Shown here piece by piece: positions 45,427-54,873 of a DNA stretch of 64,000 bases (position 1 is the stretch's first letter; each line of letters opens with the position of its first letter). Position numbers and translations under genes: made by a program. Origin of the DNA: Clostridiaceae bacterium. Its GTDB lineage: Bacteria > Cyanobacteriota > Vampirovibrionia > Gastranaerophilales > Gastranaerophilaceae. Below the pieces are notes generated by a model. It was not told where the DNA came from. It saw nothing but the letters and a program-made list of their open reading frames with translations, and did no database searches. The DNA is taken from the NCBI GenBank assembly GCA_022641775.1, contig JALCDS010000011.1, forward strand, positions 1 through 64,000, given 5' to 3'.

Positions 45427-46429
45427 TCTTATCGACTTCAGTCCAATCAAAAACTTTTGATGAAGAAATCTCAATATTATTTGAGGTTTCTTCATTTTTT
45501 AGCTTATCAAATTGAGATTGATAATTTGTAAAATCTGATAAACTAATAGATGGTATTCCAAAGTCTTCTGCAAGTTTTTGGACTTTTATATCATAATTTA
45601 TTGCCAAAGTTTTTACACCTGTTTTTAGAGCAATTAATACAGCGTGGAATCTCATTGCAATAAGAGTATCAAGAGTCGCCAACTGTGCGGCAATCTCAGT
45701 TTCTGAAAGATTTTTAATTATATCTACATTAATATTCTTACATTTGTTTTCTAGAATAGACTTAAATTTTTCTAAAACTGGTACATCAATTGTGTCATGT
45801 AGCGATATAAGTTCAATATTTCTCTCTGCATAGCTATTAATTACGAAGTTAGCAAGTTCATTTAAAAATTCATCAGTTACTGTCTGGAACTCTCTCAACT
45901 GAATTCCGACAGTTTTAGTTTTTTCAAAATTTTTAATCTGAAGAGAAAAAATAGGATCCGGAACCTGCATTGAATTTATATGACTTTCATCCATAAGTTT
46001 TTTGCTGTTTTCGTCTCTTACAGTAACAAGAGTACAAAATTGCAACAAATTTAGAACAATTGCTTTTGAAAAAAATGAATTTAGTGGTCCTATGCCTTGT
46101 GCAAATATTATAACTTTTTTCTTAAAAATTAAAGCTAAAAAGATAATAAATGAATAATAAAGTAGACTCTTTACACTTGTAGCATCCTGTAATAAACTTC
46201 CACCACCTGAAATAAGGCAATCAGACTTTTTTAAAGTATCAATTACTTTCAATATATCAAAACTTCTTACAGAATTAACCTTGTGTTTATTGATTGTATA
46301 AAACGGGTTAGACGAAAATATGGTTATGTCACAATTAAGTTGCTTTAAGTGATTAACAAGAACTGTCAAAATAGCTTCATCGCCAAAATTTTTAAATCCA
46401 TAATATCCTGAAATAACTACTTTTGACAT
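45419..46429 (-). CDS. csaB: Polysaccharide pyruvyl transferase, CsaB-like
   Basis: 336 residues of the PF04230 family: ISGYYGFKNFGDEAIL at the start, SGGGSLLQD, FAQGIGPL, VRDENSKKL, and the C-terminal MRFHAVLIALKTGV. CsaB adds ketal-linked pyruvate to cell-wall polysaccharide, which anchors SLH-domain proteins. Start 1 nt after the kinase stop, with AAAGGGAA inside it, so it is the last gene of an eda-kdgK-csaB operon. No glycosyltransferases nearby. Confidence 0.9.
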   Translation of the reverse strand: MSKVVISGYYGFKNFGDEAILTVLVNHLKQLNCDITIFSSNPFYTINKHKVNSVRSFDILKVIDTLKKSDCLISGGGSLLQDATSVKSLLYYSFIIFLALIFKKKVIIFAQGIGPLNSFFSKAIVLNLLQFCTLVTVRDENSKKLMDESHINSMQVPDPIFSLQIKNFEKTKTVGIQLREFQTVTDEFLNELANFVINSYAERNIELISLHDTIDVPVLEKFKSILENKCKNINVDIIKNLSETEIAAQLATLDTLIAMRFHAVLIALKTGVKTLAINYDIKVQKLAEDFGIPSISLSDFTNYQSQFDKLKNEETSNNIEISSSKVFDWTEVDKII

Positions 46430-46430
46430 T

Positions 46431-47369
46431 TTATATTCCCTTTAAAACCGAATAGACATCATCTTTATACGGAATAGATTTAATTGCACCAATCTTTGCT
46501 GCTTGCAGACCTGCAACAACAGATGCCAATTTTGCTGCCTCAAACGGAGTCATTCCGTTTGTAATTCCATGCAAAAATCCACCGTTGAAAGCGTCACCGG
46601 AACAAGTTGTATCCAAAACATCTTTTGTAAAGTAGTCAGCAGCGACAATATTTCCATTATAACCGGTGTAATATTTTTTGTCTGAACTAGATTTCAAAAC
46701 CACAATACTTACACCTCTATCCCACAAATTTTTAACAATAGTTTCAACAGAATTCAATTCAAGAATCTGTGCTGCGTCGTTTCTTGTGTTCAAAAACAAA
46801 ACATCAACGCTACCTATTACATTTTCAAAATTTTCTTTTGCTGATTCTGCTGTCGTTATAGAACGATAATAATTCGGATCATACGCTGTCATAACTCCAT
46901 TTCGCTGAGCCAAGTCAAAAGCAAAACTTACAGCTTCAGATGCTGATGCGGAAAGTGATTGCGTAATGCCTGAAGAATATACGACTTTTGAATTTTTTAT
47001 ATAATTTTCTGATATATCTTCTAGTGATAATTTAGAAGATGCAACTTTTTTTCTATAATATATAATTTCTTTTTCATCAGCTGAAGGTCGAGCTATCATG
47101 TAGAGTCCGTTAGCTTCACCGGCCAATTTAACCTGAGAAATATCAAGTCCTTCTGATTGCCAACAATCAAGCAAATATTCTTTAAATGGATCGTTACCTA
47201 CCTTTGTTACAAAACCTACTTTTGAACCTAAACGTAGTGCAGCAATAGCTGTTGCCAAACAATCACCACCATAATACTTATGAAGATGGTCTGCACATGA
47301 AAATCTCATGTTGGTTGATAATTCAATAAGCGATTCACCTATAGAAATAATATCAAGTTTTATATCCAT
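46431..47369 (-). CDS. kdgK: PfkB-family sugar kinase, probably 2-dehydro-3-deoxygluconate kinase
   Basis: 312 residues: N-terminal SIGESLIELS with the KDG-kinase-type GGDCLATAIAALRLG, and the ATP-site signature TTCSGDAFNGGFLHG with its catalytic Asp. The assignment as KDG kinase rests on the coupled upstream gene for KDPG aldolase (TAATG overlap), since the family phosphorylates many sugars. The two together convert KDG to pyruvate and glyceraldehyde-3-phosphate. Confidence 0.85.
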   Translation of the reverse strand: MDIKLDIISIGESLIELSTNMRFSCADHLHKYYGGDCLATAIAALRLGSKVGFVTKVGNDPFKEYLLDCWQSEGLDISQVKLAGEANGLYMIARPSADEKEIIYYRKKVASSKLSLEDISENYIKNSKVVYSSGITQSLSASASEAVSFAFDLAQRNGVMTAYDPNYYRSITTAESAKENFENVIGSVDVLFLNTRNDAAQILELNSVETIVKNLWDRGVSIVVLKSSSDKKYYTGYNGNIVAADYFTKDVLDTTCSGDAFNGGFLHGITNGMTPFEAAKLASVVAGLQAAKIGAIKSIPYKDDVYSVLKGI

Positions 47370-47977
47370 TAGCTGTTTAACCTTTCAAGCACTGATTTCA
47401 CCCTCTTTGTAATCTCATTGTGTGAATATCCTTCATACAAATCTCGTCCTACACCTACAGAAATGGCTCCGGCATCCAAGTATGACTGAACCTCATTTAG
47501 TTTGACATTACCTAATGGAACAACCTTTAAAAAAGGCATTTGCCTCAACATATCTTTTATATACAAAACACCACCCAATGGAGTAACCGGATAGATTTTT
47601 ACAAAAGGAACCCAAGCTTTCCAAACATTATATGCTTCATTTGCTGTTGAAGCTGATGATATCAAAGGAATATGTCTATCCTTTGAAAATTTCAATAAAT
47701 GCATTTGAAAAATTGGAGATGACAGAATTTTAGCGCCACTTTCAAGTGCAGCTTTTGCTTGCATAGTCGTAACAATTCCACCAGCACAAACAGAAACATC
47801 TTTAGATATAGTTTTAATGGCATCATATATTTTTGGATTTTCTATGTTGACTTCAAGAGTTTTTATCCCGGCATCAATAAGTGCTTTTGCTGTATCTACA
47901 GTTTCTTTTGGGTCACTGCTTCTCAATATAGGAAGCACTTTTGCTTTTGAAACCAATTCAATTATATTTTCTTTCAT
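47369..47977 (-). CDS. eda: KDPG/KHG aldolase
   Basis: Splits 2-keto-3-deoxy-6-phosphogluconate. The 202 residues show PILRSSDPKETVDTA, the Glu in LEVNI, GGIVTTMQAKAAL, and the Schiff-base Lys in WVPFVKIYPVTPLGG. AAAGGA precedes the ATG. First gene of the operon eda-kdgK-csaB; edd is not in the window, so it may serve uronate or KDG breakdown. Confidence 0.93.
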   Translation of the reverse strand: MKENIIELVSKAKVLPILRSSDPKETVDTAKALIDAGIKTLEVNIENPKIYDAIKTISKDVSVCAGGIVTTMQAKAALESGAKILSSPIFQMHLLKFSKDRHIPLISSASTANEAYNVWKAWVPFVKIYPVTPLGGVLYIKDMLRQMPFLKVVPLGNVKLNEVQSYLDAGAISVGVGRDLYEGYSHNEITKRVKSVLERLNS

Positions 47978-48034
47978 TAAATTGTATCCTTTTTACAAAA
48001 TTTATTATATCATAAAATGAGGATTGGTATAAAT

Positions 48035-49996
48035 ATGGCAAGTATAAAATCAATAGTTAAATCAAAGACTGTATTAATTTGTTCAGTACTCATATATTTT
48101 GTAATATTTATGATATTGATTTTATTGTCATGGAATCTTATTGAACCACGAGCATACAACTTCATGGTCAAAAATTACACAGCAACGAGTTTAAAAGACG
48201 ACAGTACTGTTTTGGTAGTTATTGATGATAAATCCGTTGCACGTCATAGATGGCCTTGGAAAAGAGAATTATATGGAGAAATATTTTCTTACTTAAATAC
48301 ATATGGAAATCCAAAATCAATAGCCTTTGATGCTATTTTAGCTGCTCCAGATCCGGAAAATCCTGCGTCAGATTTAAAATTATATAACTCAATAAAAAAT
48401 ATTGACAATTTAACTGTCGGCTTTATGCCACTAGATTCAACTGCCACACAAAATTTCGGAAACAAGGATTTTATGCAGGCTTTTGCTAAAAAGTTTTCGG
48501 TTAATGTAAAAGATAATAGAATTAACAAAATACCATCAGGATTTTCAAGTGTAATGCAAATGCCTAAAAAATATTTCAGCTCTGTTTCACACTCGGGCTC
48601 TGTATTCACATACATAGAACCATCTGATTTCTATTTAAAAAGAAGTGTTCAACTTCTTGATGTAAATGGTCATTTTTACCCGTCTTTAGCACTTGCTATG
48701 TATTTGATGAATAATAATGCAGATACAATTACGTTGAATGATGATTCTATCGTTATAGACAAAACCGGACTGACAATTCCCGGAATAAACACCCAACTCG
48801 GCTTCATGAATTATACGAAGTTTTATAAGATTGATTATGGAGAATACTCGCATAAAAAATACTCTGCAATAGATATAATAGATTCTTATCATGCACTTAA
48901 ACAAGGGAAAAAACCACTAATTAATCCGGAAGAGTTTAAAGGTAAAACCGTATTTGTAGGTGCAAATGCTACTGCAACCGGTATCGGCCTTGCCGATAAA
49001 AAAGATACACCAGTTTTAGACGAACATCCCGGAGTTGACTATCAAGCAGTAAATTATGACAATTTAAAGAATAAAGAATTTGTAGAAATGTCTTCCGGAA
49101 ACGAAGATAGATTATTTGTTCTTTTATGCGGAGTTATAACTTTTGCATTAATCTATAGTTTCCCGTTTATTGTTTCCTTAATAATTATCGTAGGATTATG
49201 CCTTTTATATTATTATTTGACTGTTTTGGCATATAAGCATAATATTGCAATCAGTGTTATTACACCATTTTTAGTTGTTTTATGGACAATGGTTTTTGCT
49301 TATTCATACAGATTTATTATTGAAGGAAAAAACAAAGAAAAAATTAAAAATGCTATGGGACGATATTTGTCTCAAGATATTATGAAAAATGTAGTAAAAA
49401 ACATCGATGATATTAAACTTGGTGGTAAAAAAGCAAATGTTACAGTATTGTTTGCCGATATCAGAGGATTTACCAGCATGAGTGAAAAGATGTCTGCAGA
49501 AGAAGTATCAATGATTTTGAATGAATATTTTACGGCACTGGAACCAATTATTGCAAAATACAACGGAGTTATTAACAAGTTTATCGGAGATGCTGTAATG
49601 GCAATTTTTGGAGAACCTATTCAAGATATAAATCACCCTGAAAATGCGGTAAGATGTGCCTATGAAATGTTGGAAAAGGTTGCAGAACTAAGAGAAAAAT
49701 GGCTTGCAGAAGGAAAACCTAAAATTGAAATAGGAATTGGTATTAATACAGGTGAGGCCTTTGTCGGAAATATAGGGTCAGAGAAAAGGCTTGAATACAC
49801 AGTTATTGGTGATATGGTAAACTTGGCAAGCAGAATTGAAAGCTATAATAAAGTATATAAAAGTAATTTCTTAATAAGTGCATCAACTTATGAAGTCGTT
49901 AGTGCAATGGTTGAAGTCGTCAAAATCAGTGATGTCCAGATTCGTGGTAAAGCAAAATTAATGGATATTTATGAAGTGCTAAAAGTACTTGATTAA
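48035..49996 (+). CDS. CHASE2-domain class III adenylate cyclase
   Basis: 653 residues from the ATG at 48035, which has GAGGA 11 nt before; an in-frame ATG at 48017 is possible. Order: one N-terminal TM, extracytoplasmic CHASE2 sensor (about 50-355, with RWPWKRELYGE), three TM segments (about 365-440), short linker, class III cyclase domain with metal aspartates in VLFADIRGFTSM and FIGDAVMAIFG, and transition-state region EYTVIGDMVNLASR. The cyclase residues look intact, so cAMP made on an outside signal is likely. Divergent from eda by 39 bp. Confidence 0.93.
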   Translation: MASIKSIVKSKTVLICSVLIYFVIFMILILLSWNLIEPRAYNFMVKNYTATSLKDDSTVLVVIDDKSVARHRWPWKRELYGEIFSYLNTYGNPKSIAFDAILAAPDPENPASDLKLYNSIKNIDNLTVGFMPLDSTATQNFGNKDFMQAFAKKFSVNVKDNRINKIPSGFSSVMQMPKKYFSSVSHSGSVFTYIEPSDFYLKRSVQLLDVNGHFYPSLALAMYLMNNNADTITLNDDSIVIDKTGLTIPGINTQLGFMNYTKFYKIDYGEYSHKKYSAIDIIDSYHALKQGKKPLINPEEFKGKTVFVGANATATGIGLADKKDTPVLDEHPGVDYQAVNYDNLKNKEFVEMSSGNEDRLFVLLCGVITFALIYSFPFIVSLIIIVGLCLLYYYLTVLAYKHNIAISVITPFLVVLWTMVFAYSYRFIIEGKNKEKIKNAMGRYLSQDIMKNVVKNIDDIKLGGKKANVTVLFADIRGFTSMSEKMSAEEVSMILNEYFTALEPIIAKYNGVINKFIGDAVMAIFGEPIQDINHPENAVRCAYEMLEKVAELREKWLAEGKPKIEIGIGINTGEAFVGNIGSEKRLEYTVIGDMVNLASRIESYNKVYKSNFLISASTYEVVSAMVEVVKISDVQIRGKAKLMDIYEVLKVLD

Positions 49997-50064
49997 TATT
50001 AAAAAATTGACAAGTACACAATAAAATTTGTATTATTTTAAAAGTTAAAAATGGAGATAAGTAT

Positions 50065-50757
50065 ATGGCAAATAAAACAGGTTTTACTTTAGCAGAAGTA
50101 CTGATAACTCTCGGTATTATCGGAGTTGTTGCAGCTCTCACGCTTCCTGCTTTAATTCAAAGTTACCAAAATCAAGAGTATGCTACAGCTTTTAAGAAGG
50201 CTTATTCAGTTCTATCTCAAGCACTTTTAAGAGCACAGGATGACATAGGTGGATTTGAAAATTGGGATTTAAAAGATAATGATGCTGATTCAACAGAACA
50301 ATTTTATATATCGCTAAAGCCTTATCTAAAAGTATTACGAGAATGTAAAAATGAGTCAGGTTGCTGGTCTGAAGAAAGAACAAGAAATTTAAAAGGAAAC
50401 AGTTATTCTGAAGTTGAAAATGGCAACAGGTTTATCGGTCAATATTATTATGGATTTACTTTGGTTGATGGTATGAATGTTTCAATTGACCTATGGACGG
50501 ATGTAACACGTCTTGGAATTACAAAATTTTTGTCAAACAACAAAACAGTTGCAGCTTTTATTGTAGATGTAAATGGGGATAAAAAACCAAATAGAATGGG
50601 GAGAGATGTGTTTATATTCGTACAAAATCAACGTGGACTTGTTCCTGCAGGCTTAGATGTTGACTTTGACGAATACTGCAATATAAACAACAGTTCTGCC
50701 AGAAATGGAAACTTCTGTGCTGCAAAATTGCAATCAGAAGGTAAAATGAATTACTAA
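50065..50757 (+). CDS. Type IV pilin-like (pseudopilin) protein
   Basis: 230 residues. The class III signal is exact: short leader MANKTG then F7-TLAEVLITLGIIGVVAAL with Glu at +5 (E11), cut by prepilin peptidase. The ectodomain of about 200 residues has cysteines (CKNESGC, YC..C) and the DVNGDKKPNRMGRDVFIF motif common to this group of pseudopilins. It may be a minor pilin of a type IV pilus or secretion system. GGAGA precedes the ATG. recG follows after 3 bp. Confidence 0.9.
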   Translation: MANKTGFTLAEVLITLGIIGVVAALTLPALIQSYQNQEYATAFKKAYSVLSQALLRAQDDIGGFENWDLKDNDADSTEQFYISLKPYLKVLRECKNESGCWSEERTRNLKGNSYSEVENGNRFIGQYYYGFTLVDGMNVSIDLWTDVTRLGITKFLSNNKTVAAFIVDVNGDKKPNRMGRDVFIFVQNQRGLVPAGLDVDFDEYCNINNSSARNGNFCAAKLQSEGKMNY

Positions 50758-50760
50758 AAT

Positions 50761-53142
50761 ATGGAAGATGTAGATAAATTAAAACTTGCAATACAAGTTG
50801 AAATTAAATATAGATATATTGATATCCATGGAAGATTTCAACCTTTTTCCAGCTTTATCAGAAAACAAGCTTTAAAAGAGTATAAGTTATCGAAAAAGAA
50901 CCCAAAATGGGCTGTTATTGCTGAAACATTTGAGCATTACCCTTTTGCCTCTGTTAACGAAAGAAGACGGGCTATTGATACTCTTATAAAAGTTATCAAA
51001 TCGGAACTTAACAAACCTGAAATTAAAAAAGATGAAAAAGTGGCTGTTTCATGTGCTTCACCAAAAGACATGGACGTTACCTATATTAAAGGCGTAGGTC
51101 CAAAAATTGCATATAAACTTAACAAACTCGGAATTTATACAGCATATGATTTGATAATGTACCTTCCTCGTAAACATATTGATTACTCAACCAGAACATT
51201 GATAAAAAATTTAAAAGAAGGCGAAAATACAACAATTTTTGGCTATATCAAGTCTGTTTCGGCTTTCAACAGTAAAAATAAGCTTTCTATTATAAAAATC
51301 AAGGTAGAAGATGAAAGCGGATATATAAATTTGAGCTTTTTTAGTGCTAAATCAAATCGCTTTGCCATTGAAAGAATAAAAAGTCAGTTTCCAAAAGGTG
51401 CCGGAATTATGGTTTCAGGAACCGTAAAGTTAAATAATTTTGATAAGAAACTTACAATAGATAAACCTACATATTCTATTATGACCGGAGAGTTTTTAGC
51501 TGATTCAAATTCTAACCTTAATCTTGGGCGCATTGTGCCTATCTACACTGTCGGTGAAAATTTGAATATAAAAATATTAAGACGAGCAATTTTTAACGCA
51601 TTAGAGTTATTCAAATCAAAAATTGAAAATGTATTGCCAGCTGCAATCATGGATAAATATGGAACTTTGGAAAAATCGTACGCTATTTCACAAGTACATT
51701 TTCCAGAATCAATAGAAATATTAAATCAAGCAAGATTTTCACTTATTTTTGAAGAATTATTTTTAGTTCAATTGAAATTATTAAGAGTCAGACTTGAAAA
51801 TCAGTCTCAGCATGATGCAATCGCATTAAAAATCAAAAAAAATGGATTGGTACAAAGTTTTATAAAGTCTTTGCCTTTTGAGCTTACTTCAGCCCAAAAC
51901 AGAGCAATTAACGAAATATTGAACGATTTGAATTCTGATGTTCCTATGGCAAGACTTTTGCAAGGAGACGTTGGTAGCGGGAAAACTGTTGTAGCAACAG
52001 TAATGCTATTAGCTGGGGTAGAGAATGGTTATCAGGGTGCGTTGATGGCTCCAACAGAAATACTTGCTCAACAACATTACAATAACTTAGTTGAATGGCT
52101 GACGCCAATGGGATTGTCCGTTGGTTTGTTCTTGGGTTCACAAGGAAAAAGAGTTCGTGAAAACTTTCAAAAGAGCCTTTTGAACGGTCAAATGAATATC
52201 GCTGTAGGAACGCATGCGCTTATTCAAGATAATGTAAATTTTCAAAATCTAGGAGCAATAGTTGTTGATGAACAACATAGATTCGGGGTAAAACAAAGAA
52301 ATCTTTTGAAAAAGAAATCAAGTAATCCCCAGATGCTTACAATGACAGCAACGCCTATTCCGCGTACACTTGCCTTAACCGTTCATGGAGATTTAGATTT
52401 GACAATAATTGATGAATTACCAAAAGGCAGACTCCCGATAAAAACATCATTAACTGGCTCGCATAGAGAGGTTTACGAACTAATAAAAAGAGAAGTAAAT
52501 TCTGGCAGACAGGTTTATATTGTTTATCCGCTTATTGATGAAAGTGAATCATTGGCTGCCAAAGCTGCAACAATTGAAGCAGAAAAATTAAAGAGTGATG
52601 TGTTCCCAAATCTTAATATAGGGCTTTTACATGGAAAGCTCAAAAATGCTGATAAAGAACAGGTTATGAAAGATTTTAAAGATAAGAAGTATGATATATT
52701 GGTGTCTACAACTGTAGTTGAGGTTGGAGTCGACGTGCCTAATGCAACGGTTATGGTAATAGAAAATGCTGAAAGGTTTGGGCTTTCACAGCTTCATCAG
52801 CTTCGTGGCCGTGTAGGTCGTTCAAACCTCCAGTCTTATTGTGTGTTAGTTTCTAATACTCGTTCACTAGAGACAAGAGAACGTCTTAAAATTATGACTG
52901 AAACTAATGACGGATTCGTTATCGCAGAAAAGGACCTGGAATTAAGAGGACCGGGAGAGTTTCTTGGAACAAGGCAAAGCGGACTTCCCGATTTAATTAT
53001 CTCTGATGTTGTCAGAGATGCAAAAATTTTAGAATCTGCTAGAGATGAAGCAGTTGAATTCTTAAAAAATAATGATATTGAAAAATATCCAAAACTAAAG
53101 GAAATAACCAGTATTAATATGTTTTCTGGACTCGATATTTAA
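50761..53142 (+). CDS. recG: ATP-dependent DNA helicase RecG
   Basis: Branch-migration helicase for replication-fork repair. 793 residues: an N-terminal extension of about 100 residues, as in cyanobacterial-type RecG, then the wedge domain after VTYIKGVGPKIAYKLNKLG, and helicase motifs LLQGDVGSGKT (about 399), MAPTEILAQQ, VVDEQHRFGVKQR, MTATPIPRTL, VVEVGVDVPN and QLRGRVGRS. Complete. Its start has no strong ribosome site and is 3 bp after the pilin stop. Confidence 0.96.
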   Translation: MEDVDKLKLAIQVEIKYRYIDIHGRFQPFSSFIRKQALKEYKLSKKNPKWAVIAETFEHYPFASVNERRRAIDTLIKVIKSELNKPEIKKDEKVAVSCASPKDMDVTYIKGVGPKIAYKLNKLGIYTAYDLIMYLPRKHIDYSTRTLIKNLKEGENTTIFGYIKSVSAFNSKNKLSIIKIKVEDESGYINLSFFSAKSNRFAIERIKSQFPKGAGIMVSGTVKLNNFDKKLTIDKPTYSIMTGEFLADSNSNLNLGRIVPIYTVGENLNIKILRRAIFNALELFKSKIENVLPAAIMDKYGTLEKSYAISQVHFPESIEILNQARFSLIFEELFLVQLKLLRVRLENQSQHDAIALKIKKNGLVQSFIKSLPFELTSAQNRAINEILNDLNSDVPMARLLQGDVGSGKTVVATVMLLAGVENGYQGALMAPTEILAQQHYNNLVEWLTPMGLSVGLFLGSQGKRVRENFQKSLLNGQMNIAVGTHALIQDNVNFQNLGAIVVDEQHRFGVKQRNLLKKKSSNPQMLTMTATPIPRTLALTVHGDLDLTIIDELPKGRLPIKTSLTGSHREVYELIKREVNSGRQVYIVYPLIDESESLAAKAATIEAEKLKSDVFPNLNIGLLHGKLKNADKEQVMKDFKDKKYDILVSTTVVEVGVDVPNATVMVIENAERFGLSQLHQLRGRVGRSNLQSYCVLVSNTRSLETRERLKIMTETNDGFVIAEKDLELRGPGEFLGTRQSGLPDLIISDVVRDAKILESARDEAVEFLKNNDIEKYPKLKEITSINMFSGLDI

Positions 53143-53168
53143 TAATTCTTAATAATAATAAAAAAATA

Positions 53169-53197
53169 GGCAATTATTTACATCTTATATACTTTAT
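53169..53197 (+). promoter_or_regulatory. GGCAAT-N15-TACTTTAT promoter, copy C
   Basis: GGCAAT (53169-53174), 15 nt, TACTTTAT (53190-53197), 32 nt before the ATG. Confidence 0.6.
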
Positions 53198-53229
53198 AAA
53201 TATGGATATTATAATAGGAAAAAGAGAAT

Positions 53230-53481
53230 ATGAGATATTTAGTTGATGGTTATTCACCTGATCCATTTAGAAATACCGGAAGTTATGCAATCTACAACTT
53301 CTTCAACAACAGACCTTCTATGCCACGTATGGGATGTGGATGTGGCTGCAGTAGCCTTTGGGGCTATGGATTTGGTATGAATATGATGCCAATGATGAAT
53401 ACCTATTTAAATGGTATGATGTTTGGCTCATTACTATCAAGTCTTTTAGGAACAACAAATTCAAATCAAACTTCTGCATAA
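53230..53481 (+). CDS. Small Gly/Met/Cys-rich protein
   Basis: 83 residues, no family. MRYLVDGYSPDPFRN is followed by a C-G-C-G-C cluster (MGCGCGCSS) and Met/Gly-rich hydrophobic stretch (GMNMMPMMNTYLNGMMFGSLLSSLLG). AAAAAGAGAAT precedes the ATG. Under the shared promoter motif, like the Gly-rich N-terminus of 44575 and 53724. Possible metal- or membrane-associated peptide; unknown. Confidence 0.7.
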   Translation: MRYLVDGYSPDPFRNTGSYAIYNFFNNRPSMPRMGCGCGCSSLWGYGFGMNMMPMMNTYLNGMMFGSLLSSLLGTTNSNQTSA

Positions 53482-53659
53482 AAAGTATAAAAGTTAAAAA
53501 ATATAAGTGTATATATAATATTAAGAGAAAAAGGAGAACGAATTAGAAAATTATTATTTTAAAAGTCTTCGTAATCGCACGCTGATTGTTATTTGGCGTG
53601 CGATTTCATCGTTTTTACTTTTATTTGTTAACTTTTGTAAAGTGATATATAACAAAAAA
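53482..53659 (+). other. Intergenic stretch with orphan ribosome site and strong hairpin
   Basis: AAAAAGGAGA at about 53529 is followed by only a six-codon frame (ATT start) and no gene. A stem AATCGCACGC (53573-53582) / GCGTGCGATT (53596-53605) with TTTTT nearby (53612-53616) probably ends transcription of the 53230 gene. The rest is A/T-rich without features. Confidence 0.6.
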
Positions 53660-53688
53660 GGCAATTATTTAATAAGTATATACTTTAT
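53660..53688 (+). promoter_or_regulatory. GGCAAT-N15-TACTTTAT promoter, copy D
   Basis: GGCAAT (53660-53665), 15 nt, TACTTTATATATATG from 53681, 35 nt before the ATG; TTTGTAAAGT lies upstream as in copy A. Confidence 0.6.
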
Positions 53689-53723
53689 ATATATGTAAGT
53701 ACAAAAGATGCGGAGAGCAGAAA

Positions 53724-54782
53724 ATGGTAAACTTTTATTCATTAAATAATATGCCAATTTCAAGGTTTAACGGAAGCAATTCCGTAATCCCCGGAACGTT
53801 TAAACGTTGGGGAGGTACAAACCTCTATTCCGCTCAATATAATTTTATAAACAACTACAATATGGGCGGTGGCCCACAAATGTTTGGCGGTTATGACTAT
53901 GGCTGCTGTAATAACAATAATGGCGGTTTCTTTGGTAAACTAGGTGACTGGTTAATGGGTGCCGGCTTAGTTGGCGGTCTTGTAGGTGGTCTAATGTCGT
54001 TATTCGGCGGTAAGAAATCTGCAGAACCATCTGGATTAGGTGCAACATCTGATCCAAAACCGACGACTCCGGTTGCAACTACGCCTACTCCAACACAAGC
54101 ACCAGCAATTAAAAACGGTGTTTATTCAGCATCAGCCGGCAAAATTGATGGCAAAGACATGACATCAGGTTCAACTTTTGATGGTCTTGGAGCAGATTCA
54201 AAAGGCATGAAAATAAAAAGTGAAGCTCAAGATGACGGTTTAGGAACTCAGTTTAACATTGGAGATGGTACAGAACAAGAATTGACCGATAAAGATGGTA
54301 AATTGAAAACTTCAATAACTACTACAAGTGCTCAAGGTAACAAATTAACATATCAATTAAATACCGACAAATATGCAATAAAAGATGGTAAAAAATACCC
54401 TATATACACTCTTCAAAATGGTTCTAATGGATATATGAATTACAAAAATGATGATTATATCGTAATTAACGGACACTTTGAACAACTAGCTGACAAAGAA
54501 TATACAACCGCATCAACAGACGGACAAATATTAAATGGTGTTTCAGCAAAAGCTGTTACAAACAATCAAACAAAAATTGATAGTGACACTCAACAATTGA
54601 ATAAAGCTCATATGGGCACACGTACAGGTGCATTAAAAATGCAAGACGGTAAGTTCAAAGCAGTTGTAAATGGTAAATACATTGACAGCAAAGAATATGA
54701 TACTCAAGCAGAAGCTGAAAAGGCTGCTCAAGAAGCAAAAAATGCTCCGGCTGAAAGAACACCTGAACATACAGAAGAATAA
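53724..54782 (+). CDS. Gly-rich protein with hydrophobic segment and repeat-like beta domain
   Basis: 352 residues, no known family. The first 70 residues are Asn/Gly/Tyr-rich with CC; a hydrophobic Gly-rich segment follows (about 72-94, LMGAGLVGGLVGGLMSLFGG) ending GGKK, then a Pro/Thr linker and an extracellular-type domain with many Thr, Asp and Gly and beta potential (about 140-300), and a charged tail. The hydrophobic GG segment resembles that of the 6012 protein. GGAGAG precedes the ATG. Shared GGCAAT promoter. Confidence 0.75.
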   Translation: MVNFYSLNNMPISRFNGSNSVIPGTFKRWGGTNLYSAQYNFINNYNMGGGPQMFGGYDYGCCNNNNGGFFGKLGDWLMGAGLVGGLVGGLMSLFGGKKSAEPSGLGATSDPKPTTPVATTPTPTQAPAIKNGVYSASAGKIDGKDMTSGSTFDGLGADSKGMKIKSEAQDDGLGTQFNIGDGTEQELTDKDGKLKTSITTTSAQGNKLTYQLNTDKYAIKDGKKYPIYTLQNGSNGYMNYKNDDYIVINGHFEQLADKEYTTASTDGQILNGVSAKAVTNNQTKIDSDTQQLNKAHMGTRTGALKMQDGKFKAVVNGKYIDSKEYDTQAEAEKAAQEAKNAPAERTPEHTEE

Positions 54783-54800
54783 AATATAAATAATATATAA

Positions 54801-54833
54801 AAAAAGGCTCTAGATAAATGTAGAGCCTTTTTT
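54801..54833 (+). terminator. Terminator of the 53724 gene
   Basis: AAAAAGGCTCTA pairs with TAGAGCCTTTTTT around an 8-nt loop. Confidence 0.93.
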
Positions 54834-54873
54834 ATTGCTTATATGATATAATAATCTCAAAAGGAGAAATATC

